Positions 43,608-52,236 of a stretch of DNA of 64,000 nt are shown here, one piece after another. Both the position numbers and the translations under genes were made by a program. The stretch is taken from positions 924,574 to 988,573 of the forward strand of contig NZ_RDBL01000013.1 of NCBI RefSeq assembly GCF_008042035.1, given 5' to 3'. Source of the stretch: Streptomyces sp. col6. GTDB taxonomy: Bacteria > Actinomycetota > Actinomycetes > Streptomycetales > Streptomycetaceae. Numbering within the stretch: the stretch's first letter is position 1; every line of letters begins with the position of its first letter. The notes below the pieces were generated by a model. The model saw nothing but the letters and a program-made list of their open reading frames with translations. It searched no databases and was not told the DNA's origin.

Positions 43608-44849
43608 ATGGGGATGCTGACGGGCGTTCCGCGCACAGTGCGGCTGCTCGCCCTCGGGGCGTTCTTCAACGCGATGGTGAGCTTCACCTTCGTCTACCTC
43701 TTCGTCTATCTGACGGGCCCGCGCGGGCTCACCGTCCCCCAGGCCGGGCTGCTCACCGGCATCGGCGGCATCGGGCTGGTCGCGGGCAACTTCACCGGCG
43801 GCTGGTTCGGCGACCGCTACGGGCACCGCCGGATGCTGCTGCTCGGCTCCTGCGCCGGCGGCGCCGTGCTCGTCGCCCTGCCGGTGCTGCCGCTCCCCGC
43901 CCTGTACGCGGTCCTGCCGCTCGCCCAGTACGCCACCGGCGTGGTGCGCGCCGCGAACTCCGCGCTGGTGGCCGTCTCCGTGCCCGGGGGCGGCCGGCGC
44001 CAGAGCTTCGCGCTGACCCGCTTCGCCTCCAACGGCGGCTTCACCGTCGGACCGCCCGTGGGCGCCCTGATCGCCGCCCGTTTCTCGTACGACTGGCTGT
44101 TCCTCCTCGACGGCGTGGGCACCCTGCTCCTCGCCTGCTACGCGGCCCGCATCCTCCCCGCCCGGGGCACCGCGCACTCCCGCCCCGCGCCCCCGCCGCC
44201 CGGCGCGCCGGGGCTGTGGCGCGAACTGCGGGCCAGGCCCGCCGTGCCGGTGCTGCTCGCCGCGATCGTCTGCGTGGACCTCGTATACCGCCAGCAGTAC
44301 TCCACCCTGCCGGTCTTCCTCGCGGACCACGGCCACGGCACCGCCTTCTACGGCTGGCTCATCGCCGTCAACGGCGGGGTCATCCTCTGCCTGGAACTGC
44401 CCGCCGCCCACGCCCTGCGCGCCCGTGCGCCGCTGGGCATCGTCGGTACCGGGCTGCTGCTGGTCGGGGCCGGGTACGCGCTGCTGATCCCCGGGGACGG
44501 GGCCGCCTTCGCCGTCCTGATGATGGTCTCCCTGACCCTCGGCGAGATCCTGTACAAGACCACCGCCACGGCGTACGTCGCCGACCAGGCCCCCGCACAC
44601 GCGCAGGGCCGCTTCCAGAGCCTGTACGCGGGCGCCTCCATCAGCGGCCAGGTCCTCGCCCCGCCGCTGGGCGGCGCCCTCTACGCCACCGCCCCCGCAC
44701 TGCTCTGGCCCGCCTGTGCGGTGCTGGCGTGTCTGGCGGGCTGCGCGGTGCTCGCCGCGCGGCGGCTGCCCGTGTCCCCCGTGCCGGTGCCGGCGGCGCG
44801 ACGCCCGGACGCTGAGACCGGTTCGCCCGCGCGGCCCCGCTCCGGTTAG
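43608..44849 (+). CDS. MFS transporter, probable drug efflux
   Basis: A 413-residue major facilitator with about twelve hydrophobic helices. GGWFGDRYGHRRMLLLGS (about 65-82) is the loop 2-3 signature. FALTRFASNGGFTVGPPVGALIA (about 136-158) is the helix 5 motif C-like segment of drug/H+ antiporters. GRFQSLYAGASISGQVLAPPLGG is in the C-half. ATG 43608 has GGGGGAGGG upstream; an upstream frame to 43509 would read through the divergent promoter. It is divergent from the HxlR fusion, suggesting redox- or quinone-responsive control. Confidence 0.85.
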   Translation: MGMLTGVPRTVRLLALGAFFNAMVSFTFVYLFVYLTGPRGLTVPQAGLLTGIGGIGLVAGNFTGGWFGDRYGHRRMLLLGSCAGGAVLVALPVLPLPALYAVLPLAQYATGVVRAANSALVAVSVPGGGRRQSFALTRFASNGGFTVGPPVGALIAARFSYDWLFLLDGVGTLLLACYAARILPARGTAHSRPAPPPPGAPGLWRELRARPAVPVLLAAIVCVDLVYRQQYSTLPVFLADHGHGTAFYGWLIAVNGGVILCLELPAAHALRARAPLGIVGTGLLLVGAGYALLIPGDGAAFAVLMMVSLTLGEILYKTTATAYVADQAPAHAQGRFQSLYAGASISGQVLAPPLGGALYATAPALLWPACAVLACLAGCAVLAARRLPVSPVPVPAARRPDAETGSPARPRSG

Positions 44850-44859
44850 GTTTCTGGTC
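44847..44859 (+). promoter_or_regulatory. dapD: -10 element of leaderless dapD
   Basis: TAGGTT (44847-44852) overlaps the stop of the upstream MFS gene and ends 7 nt before the dapD ATG. No ribosome site is visible. Confidence 0.5.
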
Positions 44860-45849
44860 ATGACCGACACGACTTCCACCCGCACCACCGGCGCCGTCGC
44901 CGCCGGCCTCGCCACCATCGCCGGCGACGGTTCCGTCCTCGACACCTGGTTCCCCGCCCCCGAGCTCACCGCCGAGCCCGGCCCCGCCGGAACCGAGCGG
45001 CTCGACCCCGACCAGGCCGTCAACCTGCTCGGCGAGGGCGCCGCCAAGGCCATCGGCGTGGACGCCCGCCGCGGGGTCGAGGTCGTCGCCGTGCGCACGG
45101 TCATCGCCTCGCTCGACGACAAGCCGCTCGACGCCCACGACGTCTACCTGCGCCTGCACCTGCTCTCGCACCGCCTGGTCCAGCCGCACGGGCAGAACCT
45201 GGACGGCATCTTCGGCCACCTCGCCAACGTCGCCTGGACCGCGCTCGGCCCGGTGGCCGTCGACGACCTGGAGAAGGTGCGGCTCAACGCCCGCGCCGAG
45301 GGCCTGCACCTCCAGGTCACCTCCGTGGACAAGTTCCCGCGCATGACGGACTACGTGGCGCCGAAGGGCGTGCGGATCGCCGACGCCGACCGGGTGCGCC
45401 TCGGCGCGCACCTCGCCTCCGGCACGACCGTCATGCACGAGGGCTTCGTCAACTTCAACGCCGGCACGCTCGGCACGTCCATGGTCGAGGGCCGCATCTC
45501 CGCCGGCGTCGTCATCGGTGACGGCTCGGACATCGGCGGCGGCGCCTCCACGATGGGCATGCTCTCCGGCGGCGGCAAGGAGCGCATCGTGATCGGCGAG
45601 CGCTGCCTGGTCGGCGCGGAGGCCGGGGTCGGCATCGCGCTCGGCGACGAGTGCGTCGTCGAGGCCGGTCTCTACGTCACCGCCGGCACGCGCGTCACCA
45701 TGCCGGACGGCCAGGTGGTCAAGGCCCGCGAGCTCTCCGGGGCCTCGAACATCCTCTTCCGCCGCAACTCGGTCACCGGCACCGTCGAGGCCCGCCCGAA
45801 CAACGCGGTCTGGGACGGCCTCAACGACGTCCTGCACAGCAACGACTGA
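44860..45849 (+). CDS. dapD: Tetrahydrodipicolinate N-succinyltransferase
   Basis: An actinobacterial DapD of 329 residues, transferring succinyl from succinyl-CoA to tetrahydrodipicolinate in lysine and meso-diaminopimelate synthesis. The left-handed beta-helix hexapeptide region (about 165-285) includes VRLGAHLASGTTVMHEGFVNFNAG and MVEGRISAGVVIGDGSDIGG. These contain the catalytic Glu and Gly segments of the long M. tuberculosis type. The start was set at MTDTTSTR (ATG 44860). It converges with dapA, 13 bp away, so two steps of one pathway face each other. Confidence 0.96.
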   Translation: MTDTTSTRTTGAVAAGLATIAGDGSVLDTWFPAPELTAEPGPAGTERLDPDQAVNLLGEGAAKAIGVDARRGVEVVAVRTVIASLDDKPLDAHDVYLRLHLLSHRLVQPHGQNLDGIFGHLANVAWTALGPVAVDDLEKVRLNARAEGLHLQVTSVDKFPRMTDYVAPKGVRIADADRVRLGAHLASGTTVMHEGFVNFNAGTLGTSMVEGRISAGVVIGDGSDIGGGASTMGMLSGGGKERIVIGERCLVGAEAGVGIALGDECVVEAGLYVTAGTRVTMPDGQVVKARELSGASNILFRRNSVTGTVEARPNNAVWDGLNDVLHSND

Positions 45850-45862
45850 GGCCGGACAGGCC

Positions 45863-46756
45863 CTAAGCGGGGACAAGCAGTTCCTCGTACGCCGCACGCA
45901 GCCCGTCGGACGCCTCGCGCCCGGCGGGCTGCAGCGGTTCGCGCACCGGCCCCGCGGCCAGCAGCGCCTTCGCCGTGACCGTGCCGGGCAGCCCGGACGC
46001 CATCATCAGCGCGGTCAGCGGGGCCAGCCGCGCGTTCAGCCGGGCGGCCCCGTCGGTGTCCCCGGCGTCGAAGGCGTCCAGCACCGCCCGCATCCGGCCC
46101 GGCACCACGTTGGCGACCGTGCTGACGTACCCCGCGCCGCCCAGCGCGTACAGCGGCAGGTTCAGCTCCTCGCAGCCCGAGTAGTAGGCGAGCCCGCCGG
46201 CCGCGATCACCCGCGTCGCCGCCAGCAGGTCCTGCGCGCAGTCCTTCACCGCGACGATGCGCGGGTGCTCCGCCAGCCGCAGCATGGTCTCCGGCTCGAT
46301 GCGGGTGCCGGTGCGGCCGGGGATGTCGTACAGCATCACGGGCAGGCCCGCCGCGTCGGCGATGCGGCGGAAGTGCGCCTCCACGGCCGCCTGCGGGGGC
46401 CTGCTGTAGTACGGGGTCACCACCAGGAGCCCGTCCGCGCCCGCCCGTTCGGCCTGGCGCGCCAGCTCGATCGTGTGCCGGGTGTCCGAGGTGCCGACGC
46501 CCGCGACCAGCGGCACGGCCGGGCCGACCGCCTCGCGCACCACGCGCAGCAGGTCCGCCTTCTCCGCGTCGGACGTGGTCGGGGACTCGCCGGTCGTACC
46601 GCTGAGCACCAGCCCGTCGCAGCCGCCCGCGACCAGGGCGGCGGCGTGCGCGGCCGCCGCCTCCCGGTCGAGGGCGTCGTCGGCGGTGAACGGGGTGATC
46701 ATGGCGCAGAGGGCGCGGCCGAAGGGGCGCGGGCGCGAAGGTGCGGAAGGCGTCAT
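45863..46756 (-). CDS. dapA: 4-hydroxy-tetrahydrodipicolinate synthase (DapA-like)
   Basis: A 297-residue Schiff-base aldolase-fold enzyme condensing pyruvate with aspartate semialdehyde. GLVLSGTTGESPTTSDAEK (about 48-66) holds the Thr-Thr pair. LYDIPGRTGTRI has the catalytic Tyr (about 143) and the dipicolinate-binding Arg. IVAVKDCAQDL has the Schiff-base Lys (about 172). The GRTG motif separates it from the two other DHDPS-family enzymes in this window (53547, 57858), which lack it. Its position beside dapD supports the lysine role; a second DapA elsewhere in the genome is usual. Confidence 0.88.
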   Translation of the reverse strand: MTPSAPSRPRPFGRALCAMITPFTADDALDREAAAAHAAALVAGGCDGLVLSGTTGESPTTSDAEKADLLRVVREAVGPAVPLVAGVGTSDTRHTIELARQAERAGADGLLVVTPYYSRPPQAAVEAHFRRIADAAGLPVMLYDIPGRTGTRIEPETMLRLAEHPRIVAVKDCAQDLLAATRVIAAGGLAYYSGCEELNLPLYALGGAGYVSTVANVVPGRMRAVLDAFDAGDTDGAARLNARLAPLTALMMASGLPGTVTAKALLAAGPVREPLQPAGREASDGLRAAYEELLVPA

Positions 46757-46868
46757 TCCTGAAGTGTCGGCCCGCCGGACCGTGAAGGTCTACTTAGATC
46801 TTCTGCGGGTGAAGGTGAAGCAACGCTCAATCGTGTTCCGGGAGCCGGGGCTCGGGCGGCCCGAGCGC

Positions 46869-47312
46869 TCAGAGGGCGAGCTTGAAGCCCTCGTGGCTCG
46901 CGGTGAACCCCAGCGAGGCGTAGAAGCGGTGCGCGTCCGTCCGGCTCCGGTTGCTGGTCAGCTGCACCAGCCCGCAGCCGCGCTGCCGGGCCCGCTCGAC
47001 CGCCTGCTCCATCAGCCGCCGCCCCAGGCCGCCGCCCCGGCGGTCCGCCCTGATCCGCACCGCCTCGATCAGCGCCCGCTCCGCGCCGCCCTTGCCGAGC
47101 CCCGGGATGTAGGTGGCCTGAAGACAGCCCACCACCGTCCCGCCGTCCTCCAGCACCAGGATCTCGTTGCGCGGGTCGGCCGTGATGTCGGCGAACGCCT
47201 TCTCGTGCGCCTCACCGACGACGAGCGACGCGGGATCCACCACCGCCTCCTCGTCGGCGAGCAGAGCGAGCACGGCGGGCAGGTCGCAGCGGGTGGCGGT
47301 ACGCAGAGTCAC
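46869..47312 (-). CDS. GNAT-family N-acetyltransferase
   Basis: A 147-residue acetyltransferase fold. LRTATRCDLPAVLALLADEE is the N-terminal motif. ALIEAVRIRADRRGGGLGRRLMEQAVE (about 81-107) contains the acetyl-CoA pyrophosphate loop R-X2-G-X-G/A, and LTSNRSRTDAHRFYASLGF is motif B. It resembles the aminoalkylphosphonate/histone-type small GNATs; the acceptor is unknown. It is monocistronic. The 112 bp to dapA hold no clear signal. Confidence 0.85.
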   Translation of the reverse strand: MTLRTATRCDLPAVLALLADEEAVVDPASLVVGEAHEKAFADITADPRNEILVLEDGGTVVGCLQATYIPGLGKGGAERALIEAVRIRADRRGGGLGRRLMEQAVERARQRGCGLVQLTSNRSRTDAHRFYASLGFTASHEGFKLAL

Positions 47313-47409
47313 GCCCCGGATTCTGGCACGGCGGCGGCGGGGGAGCCGCCCCGGACCGGGGCGCCGGGGGCGGTGCCCGCATTCCGGTCGGCACGCGGCG
47401 AAATGCGTC

Positions 47410-47421
47410 TACGCTTAGGGC
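47410..47421 (+). promoter_or_regulatory. -10 element before a micro-ORF
   Basis: TACGCT (47410-47415) ends 6 nt before GTG 47422, so the transcript for the downstream 500-residue gene may begin on that codon. Confidence 0.35.
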
Positions 47422-47493
47422 GTGTTCCGGATGTTCCACCCGCCCCGCCACGGGCGCCGGGCGGACGGCAAGGCCCCGCGGCACACGTCCTGA
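47422..47493 (+). CDS. Possible leaderless leader peptide
   Basis: A 23-codon frame, VFRMFHPPRHGRRADGKA then PRHTS, begins at the predicted transcript start and ends 61 bp before the next gene. It is rich in Arg, His and Pro. Streptomyces has leaderless leader peptides that control downstream genes, but this one lacks the Cys run of the known class. It may be chance. Confidence 0.25.
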   Translation: MFRMFHPPRHGRRADGKAPRHTS

Positions 47494-47554
47494 GCCGCCC
47501 GGCCCGTATCCGGCCCGGCGGCCGAAACCCCGTACGTTCCGAGGAGACCCCCTG

Positions 47555-49057
47555 ATGTCCGCAGAGCGCCCGACCCTGCCGCCGGTCCGGCTGCACACCG
47601 AGGCCGAGCTGGCACGGGACGCGCTGGCCGCGCCGCTGCTCGCCCGTGCCGCACGGCTCGCCCGCTGGGCCGGCCCGGACACCAGGGTCGGAGCCGGCGG
47701 CGAACTCGTCGATGCGCAGCTGCCCGCCGCCGCCGAGCACCTGGGCCTCACCCCGGACGAGGACGGCGCGGCGGAGGCCAGTGAGGCCTGGCGGCTCGCC
47801 GTCGACACCGGGCTCGTCGACATCGAGGACCCGGCCCAGGAGACCGACGGCCTGGAGGCCGGTTTCGACGAGGACGACGACGAGGCCGGGGCCGATGAGG
47901 CGCTGGGGACCGTCACCGCGGGCGAGAACCTCGCGTTGCTGACCGGCGGTTCACCGGCGGACGTCCTGGCGATCTGGCTCGACGGCCTGGAGGCCGCCCA
48001 CGCCGACGCCACCGCGCCCGCCTTCGACGACTTCGCCGACCTCGTCGGTGAGGACGGCTCGATCGACTTCGACGCGCTCGACTGGGACCCGGAGACCGAG
48101 ACGGAGTTCCTGGACGGGGTCCTCGGCAACCTCTACCTGCTCACCGTCGGGGAAGGGGCGGACGGGGCTCCCGTGCCGCTGCCCGCGCTCGCCGCCTCGA
48201 TGATCGTCCCCGACGACATGGGCGAGCCCACCGACGACGTCCTGGAGCAGGTCTCGGACGCGATGATGCGTCTGGACGACCAGTTCCGGGTGCTCGAACC
48301 CATCGGCATCGTCGAATACCACCCGGTGGACGAGGCGTTGCTCGTCGAGGAGGGCGAGGAGGACGTCCCGCCCGCCGACGAGGAGGACGTCACCCGCTAC
48401 GGCATGGTCCGGCTGACCCCTCTCGGCCTCTACGGCATCCGCGCCCGCATGCTGGAGGCCGGGGTGGACGCCCCGGCGATCGGCGACCTCACGGACAAGG
48501 GCGCCGACGTGCTCCTCGGCGGCGTCGCCCACTACCCCGAGGCCGCCGCCCGCGCCGAGATCCAGCTGTGGCTGGAGCGCCGGGGCTCCGACGGCGCCGC
48601 CGCCGAACTCCTGGACGCCGCACGGGGCGAGGACCCGTTGGCCCCGCTGCGCCGGCTGCACTGCCAGCAGGCGCTCGCCCTGGTCGGCGCGGAGGCCGAA
48701 CCCGCCGTGCGCGCGGTGCTCGACGACCCCGAGCTGGGCGGCCTGGCCCGGGTCTGGCTCGCCGAACGGGGTGCGGGCGACGTCCCCGCGCCCTCGGAGA
48801 CGATGATCTTCTGGCTGGCCATCGACACGATCGCCGCCCAGCTGGAGGCGGACGGCGACCTCGACGAACTCCAGGGCCTGGTCGAGGGCCTGTCCGGCCA
48901 GCACAGCGGCTTCTTCGACGAGGCATGGCGCGTCGACCACCCGGCGACGGCGGACGTCCTGGAGGCGATGGGGCGGCTGCACAGCGACAAGAAGCAGGCG
49001 AAGGACGCCCGCAAGGCCGCGTTCAAGGCACGCTCGCGCGCCGGTTCCACCGACTGA
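47555..49057 (+). CDS. Large acidic protein of unknown function
   Basis: 500 residues that I do not recognise. It is strongly acidic overall, with Asp/Glu runs at about 108-116 (FDEDDDEAGADEA) and 265-280 (VEEGEEDVPPADEEDV). It is mostly helical in appearance, with a repeated Leu/Ala pattern in the C-half (about 330-420: ARAEIQLWLERRGSDGAAAE and similar), suggesting HEAT-like or other helical repeats. The last 20 residues turn basic (KKQAKDARKAAFKARSR). There is no signal, membrane segment or cysteine-rich motif; it has two Cys at most. GAGGAG is 8 nt before the ATG. Confidence 0.7.
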   Translation: MSAERPTLPPVRLHTEAELARDALAAPLLARAARLARWAGPDTRVGAGGELVDAQLPAAAEHLGLTPDEDGAAEASEAWRLAVDTGLVDIEDPAQETDGLEAGFDEDDDEAGADEALGTVTAGENLALLTGGSPADVLAIWLDGLEAAHADATAPAFDDFADLVGEDGSIDFDALDWDPETETEFLDGVLGNLYLLTVGEGADGAPVPLPALAASMIVPDDMGEPTDDVLEQVSDAMMRLDDQFRVLEPIGIVEYHPVDEALLVEEGEEDVPPADEEDVTRYGMVRLTPLGLYGIRARMLEAGVDAPAIGDLTDKGADVLLGGVAHYPEAAARAEIQLWLERRGSDGAAAELLDAARGEDPLAPLRRLHCQQALALVGAEAEPAVRAVLDDPELGGLARVWLAERGAGDVPAPSETMIFWLAIDTIAAQLEADGDLDELQGLVEGLSGQHSGFFDEAWRVDHPATADVLEAMGRLHSDKKQAKDARKAAFKARSRAGSTD

Positions 49058-49078
49058 GCAGGCACTTCGGCGCGGGGT

Positions 49079-49115
49079 GACGGGCGGGCGGCCGGGTACG
49101 GGCCGCCCGCCCGTC
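49079..49115 (+). terminator. Terminator after the acidic protein gene
   Basis: A perfect 15-bp stem (49079-49093 with 49101-49115) with a 7-nt loop begins 22 bp after the stop. Confidence 0.85.
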
Positions 49116-49230
49116 GTCGATGTTCACCGAAAGGAGCGCCGCGAAGTCGTCGCCGGTTCAACTGGTGTTGGGGAACGGACGGAACGGTGAGCCCGTCAAC
49201 AGCACGCCCCCGCAGCACCAGGAGTACGTG

Positions 49231-50685
49231 ATGGCCTTCACGCGCAGGGAATTCAGCAGACAGTCCGCCCTCACCGGCGCCGGCATCGCCCTCACCGGAA
49301 CCGTCGCCGCGCTGGCCACCGCGCCCGGCGCCCTCGCCGCCGGGGACCCCCACGGACACGGCCACGACGACCACGGCCACGGACACCACCGCGAGCCGGG
49401 CTACGGCCCGCTGCGCTCCGACCCCAAGGGCATACTCGCGCTGCCCGCCGGATTCTCGTACCGGATCATCACGCACTGCGGCGTCACCAAGCTGGACAGC
49501 GGCGAGTACACGCCCTCCAACCACGACGGCACGGCCGCCTTCGAGGGCCCGCGCGGAGTGACGCTGCTGGTGAACAACCACGAGCTGAGCGGCACCCGGG
49601 CGGGCTGGGAGCACCCCGTGCCCCTCACCGACGGCCTTGTCTACGACCCGGTCGCGGCCGGCGGCTGCACCGTCGTCGAGACCCGCCGCGACGGCCGCAC
49701 CGCCGAGTGGGTCGGCATCGCCGGCACCTCCACCAACTGCGCCGGCGGCGCCACCCCGTGGGACACCTGGCTCACCTGCGAGGAGACCGAGGACAAGGCC
49801 GGCAAGAACGGCCTCCTGAAGGACCACGGCTACGTCTTCGAGGTCGACCCGTACGACCGGCGCGCCAACCGCTCCCCGCGCCCGATCAAGGCCTTCGGCC
49901 GGTACGCGCACGAGGCGGTCGTCATCGACCCCAAGCAGGGCCACGCCTACCTCACCGAGGACGCCTCGGGCCCCAACGGCCTGCTCTACCGCTGGGTGCC
50001 GCCGCACGGCTTCCGGCACGGCCGCGGCAAGCTGCGCACCCTCGCCGACGACGCGGGCGTGCTCCAGGCCTTCAAGTGCTTCGACAAGCACGGCACGTTC
50101 GTCGACGACCTCTCGCGGGCCACGAAGACCGGCACCGTGTACGGCGTGGACTGGGTGGACGTGCCGGACCGCGACGCGAAGTCCGTCTCGGTGCGCAAGC
50201 AGTTCGCGGACGGTGAGGTCACCCGCGCCCGCAAGCTGGAGGGCATGTGGTGGGCCGACGGCGGCGCGTACGTCGTGTCGTCCTTCGCCCGTGACGAGAG
50301 CCCCGTGCAGCACGACGGCCAGGTCTGGTTCTACGACCCGAAGCGCCGCACGCTGACCCTGAAGGTGCTCCTCGGCGTCAACCCGGACCCGTCGAAGGAC
50401 GGCGCCTTCGACGGCCCGGACAACATCACCGTCTCGCCGTACGGAGGCCTGGTCATCGCCGAGGACGGGGAGGGCGTCCAGCACCTCTTCGGGGCGACCG
50501 AGAGCGGCCGCACCTACCCGATCGCGCGCAACGAGCTGAACATCGGCAGCGCCGAGGAGCCGGAGTACAGCGAGTTCACCGGGGTCACGTTCTCGCCGGA
50601 CGGCAGGACGCTCTTCGCCAACATCCAGACCCCGGGGATCATGGTCGCGATCACCGGTCCGTGGAAGCGGCAGCCCAACCGTTAA
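49231..50685 (+). CDS. PhoX-like (DUF839) Tat-exported protein
   Basis: A 484-residue exported protein of the PhoX/DUF839 family, calcium-iron alkaline phosphatases and relatives with a beta-propeller fold. TRREFSRQSALTGAGIAL (about 4-21) is a twin-arginine signal. A His-rich linker GDPHGHGHDDHGHGHHREPG follows (about 37-56) and could bind metal. The propeller part shows LLVNNHELSG, WLTCEETED, YVFEVDP, GRYAHEAVVIDP and EDASGPNGLLYRW, including the Glu/Asp metal ligands of the family. C-terminal FTGVTFSPDGRTLFANIQTPG is the DUF839 signature. ATG 49231 was chosen over GTG 49228 and longer frames. Confidence 0.88.
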   Translation: MAFTRREFSRQSALTGAGIALTGTVAALATAPGALAAGDPHGHGHDDHGHGHHREPGYGPLRSDPKGILALPAGFSYRIITHCGVTKLDSGEYTPSNHDGTAAFEGPRGVTLLVNNHELSGTRAGWEHPVPLTDGLVYDPVAAGGCTVVETRRDGRTAEWVGIAGTSTNCAGGATPWDTWLTCEETEDKAGKNGLLKDHGYVFEVDPYDRRANRSPRPIKAFGRYAHEAVVIDPKQGHAYLTEDASGPNGLLYRWVPPHGFRHGRGKLRTLADDAGVLQAFKCFDKHGTFVDDLSRATKTGTVYGVDWVDVPDRDAKSVSVRKQFADGEVTRARKLEGMWWADGGAYVVSSFARDESPVQHDGQVWFYDPKRRTLTLKVLLGVNPDPSKDGAFDGPDNITVSPYGGLVIAEDGEGVQHLFGATESGRTYPIARNELNIGSAEEPEYSEFTGVTFSPDGRTLFANIQTPGIMVAITGPWKRQPNR

Positions 50686-50718
50686 CTGCGGGGCATGGCG
50701 TCGGGCCGCCCCGGGGCG

Positions 50719-50731
50719 CATACTCGACTCA
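50719..50731 (+). promoter_or_regulatory. -10 element of a leaderless gene
   Basis: CATACT (50719-50724) lies 7 nt before the ATG at 50732; no ribosome site is seen. Confidence 0.4.
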
Positions 50732-50962
50732 ATGAAACAGTCAGCCGGCTCCCGGCGCCACCTGCCGTCCAGTCCCTTCAACCGCCCGGCCCAGGCGGCC
50801 CCACCGGTCGAATTGTTCGACGTGGGCGACCGGGTCTCGCACGACCAGTTCGGTCTCGGCCGCGTCCTCGCCGTCGAGGGCGACAACGAGGCGGTGCTCA
50901 TCGACTTCGCCGGCCGTCAGGGGCGCATCATGAGCCCTTACTCCAAGCTCACGAAGCTCTGA
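50732..50962 (+). CDS. Small Tudor/KOW-like protein
   Basis: A 76-residue protein. The first 25 residues are basic and Ser/Pro-rich. The rest, VGDRVSHDQFGLGRVLAVEG plus DNEAVLIDFAGRQGRI, closely resembles the small beta-barrel at the C-terminus of UvrD/PcrA helicases and similar RNA polymerase- or DNA-associated Tudor-like domains. This suggests a protein-interaction or nucleic-acid role, not an enzyme. It ends in YSKLTKL. It appears leaderless and is followed by a bidirectional terminator. Confidence 0.75.
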   Translation: MKQSAGSRRHLPSSPFNRPAQAAPPVELFDVGDRVSHDQFGLGRVLAVEGDNEAVLIDFAGRQGRIMSPYSKLTKL

Positions 50963-50970
50963 GGCCGTCA

Positions 50971-51005
50971 CAGGGGCCGTCCGCCGGCCGCGCGGACGGC
51001 CCCTG
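50971..51005. terminator. Bidirectional terminator between the Tudor-like and TerD genes
   Basis: CAGGGGCCGTCCGC (50971-50984) pairs perfectly with 50992-51005. It separates convergent genes. Confidence 0.82.
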
Positions 51006-51034
51006 AGCCATGTGCGGGGTCCTGCGGCGGGGTC

Positions 51035-52135
51035 CTACAGGGCCTGGGCGGCGGGCTTGACCATGCCCCGGACGGTCCGCGACTTCACGAAGTCGCCGAT
51101 GGCGGTCATCTCCCACTCCCCGGAGAATTGCTTGATCAGCTTGGCCATCATCACGCCGGTCTGCGGCTCGGCCCCGGTCAGGTCGAAGCGGACCAGCTCC
51201 TCGTCGGTGGCCGCGTCGACCAGCCGGCAGTAGGCCTTGGCCACCTCGGTGAACTTCTGGCCCGTGAACGAGTTGACCGTGAACACCAGACCGGTCGCCT
51301 CGGCGGGAATCCGGCCCAGGTCCACGACGATCACCTCGTCGTCGCCCTCGCCCTCGCCGGTGAGGTTGTCCCCGGAGTGCTTGATCGCGCCGTTCAGGAT
51401 GGACAGCTTGCCGAAGTAGCAGCTGTCCAGGTGGTTGCGCTGCGGCCCGTAGGCAATGACCGAGGCGTCCAGGTCGATGTCCTTGCCGCGGAACGCGGGC
51501 TCCCAGCCGAGGCCCATCTTGACCTGGGAGAGCAGCGGGCGGCCCGCCTTGACCAGCGAGACGGTCTCGTTCTTCCGGAGGCTGACCCGGCCCTTGTCGA
51601 GGTTGATCCGCCCCGGCGCGGGCGCGGCGGGGGTCTCGTCGACCGTGACGCCGAAGTCGGTGGCGATGCCCGCCAGCCCGTTCGCATAGCCCTGGCCGAC
51701 CGCGCGGACCTTCCAGGCACCGCCGCGCCGGTAGACCTCGATGACCACGAGCGCGGTCTCGGCGCCCAGCCGGGGCGGGGTGAAGGACGCGAGCACGCTG
51801 CTGTCGTCCGCGTTGCGCACGGTGGCGGTCGGCTCGACGCCCTGGAAGGTCTGACCGGCGCCGTCCGGGCTCGCCGTGACGACGATCCTCTCGATGCCGG
51901 CGGGCACCGACGCGGTGTCCACAATGACGGCGTCCGGCGCGCCGCCGCCGCCCGAGCGGTAGGTCACACCGGGGCCCGAGGGCTGGTTGTAGAAGATGAA
52001 GTCGTCGTCGGAGCGCACCTTGCCGTCGGCGGCGAGCAGCAGGCCCGACACGTCGAGCCGCACGGGCGCTGCGACGTCCACCGCCACGCGGACGGCGGTG
52101 AGCGGAAGATTCGAGCCAGGTGTCATAGCGGTCAT
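51035..52135 (-). CDS. Double-domain TerD-family protein
   Basis: A protein of 366 residues with two TerD (calcium-binding stress protein) domains. The first (about 1-165) has DDDFIFYNQPSGPGVTY, the usual Ca2+-binding and aromatic loop, and ends GYANGLAGIATDFGV. The second (about 175-366) starts INLDKGRVSLRKNETVSLVK and has LDSCYFGKLSILNGAIKHSG. A Pro/Ala linker joins them. TerD proteins act in tellurite, phage and envelope-stress responses; the exact role is unknown. ATG 52135 has no ribosome site; ATG 52126 is an alternative. The first gene of the window is also Ter-related, but 50 kb away. Confidence 0.9.
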   Translation of the reverse strand: MTAMTPGSNLPLTAVRVAVDVAAPVRLDVSGLLLAADGKVRSDDDFIFYNQPSGPGVTYRSGGGGAPDAVIVDTASVPAGIERIVVTASPDGAGQTFQGVEPTATVRNADDSSVLASFTPPRLGAETALVVIEVYRRGGAWKVRAVGQGYANGLAGIATDFGVTVDETPAAPAPGRINLDKGRVSLRKNETVSLVKAGRPLLSQVKMGLGWEPAFRGKDIDLDASVIAYGPQRNHLDSCYFGKLSILNGAIKHSGDNLTGEGEGDDEVIVVDLGRIPAEATGLVFTVNSFTGQKFTEVAKAYCRLVDAATDEELVRFDLTGAEPQTGVMMAKLIKQFSGEWEMTAIGDFVKSRTVRGMVKPAAQAL

Positions 52136-52236
52136 GTCCGGATGAACGAACGACTTGGCTTTGCCGTTCCCTTACCTTTCGGCGGGTTCGCCCGTACGGC
52201 GGAAGCACTGGTTCCGTACGGGTGCAGCGGACCGGG

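Noticed and set aside
45863..46756. Naming the dapA-like gene as another sugar-acid lyase
   Set aside because: It keeps YDIPGRTG and the TTGE motif of true DapA and lies next to dapD, unlike the two DHDPS-family genes at 53547 and 57858.
49122..49162. PhoP box before the PhoX-like gene
   Set aside because: GTTCACC and GTTCAAC are present, but 34 bp apart and not as adjacent 11-bp direct repeats, so the evidence is too weak.
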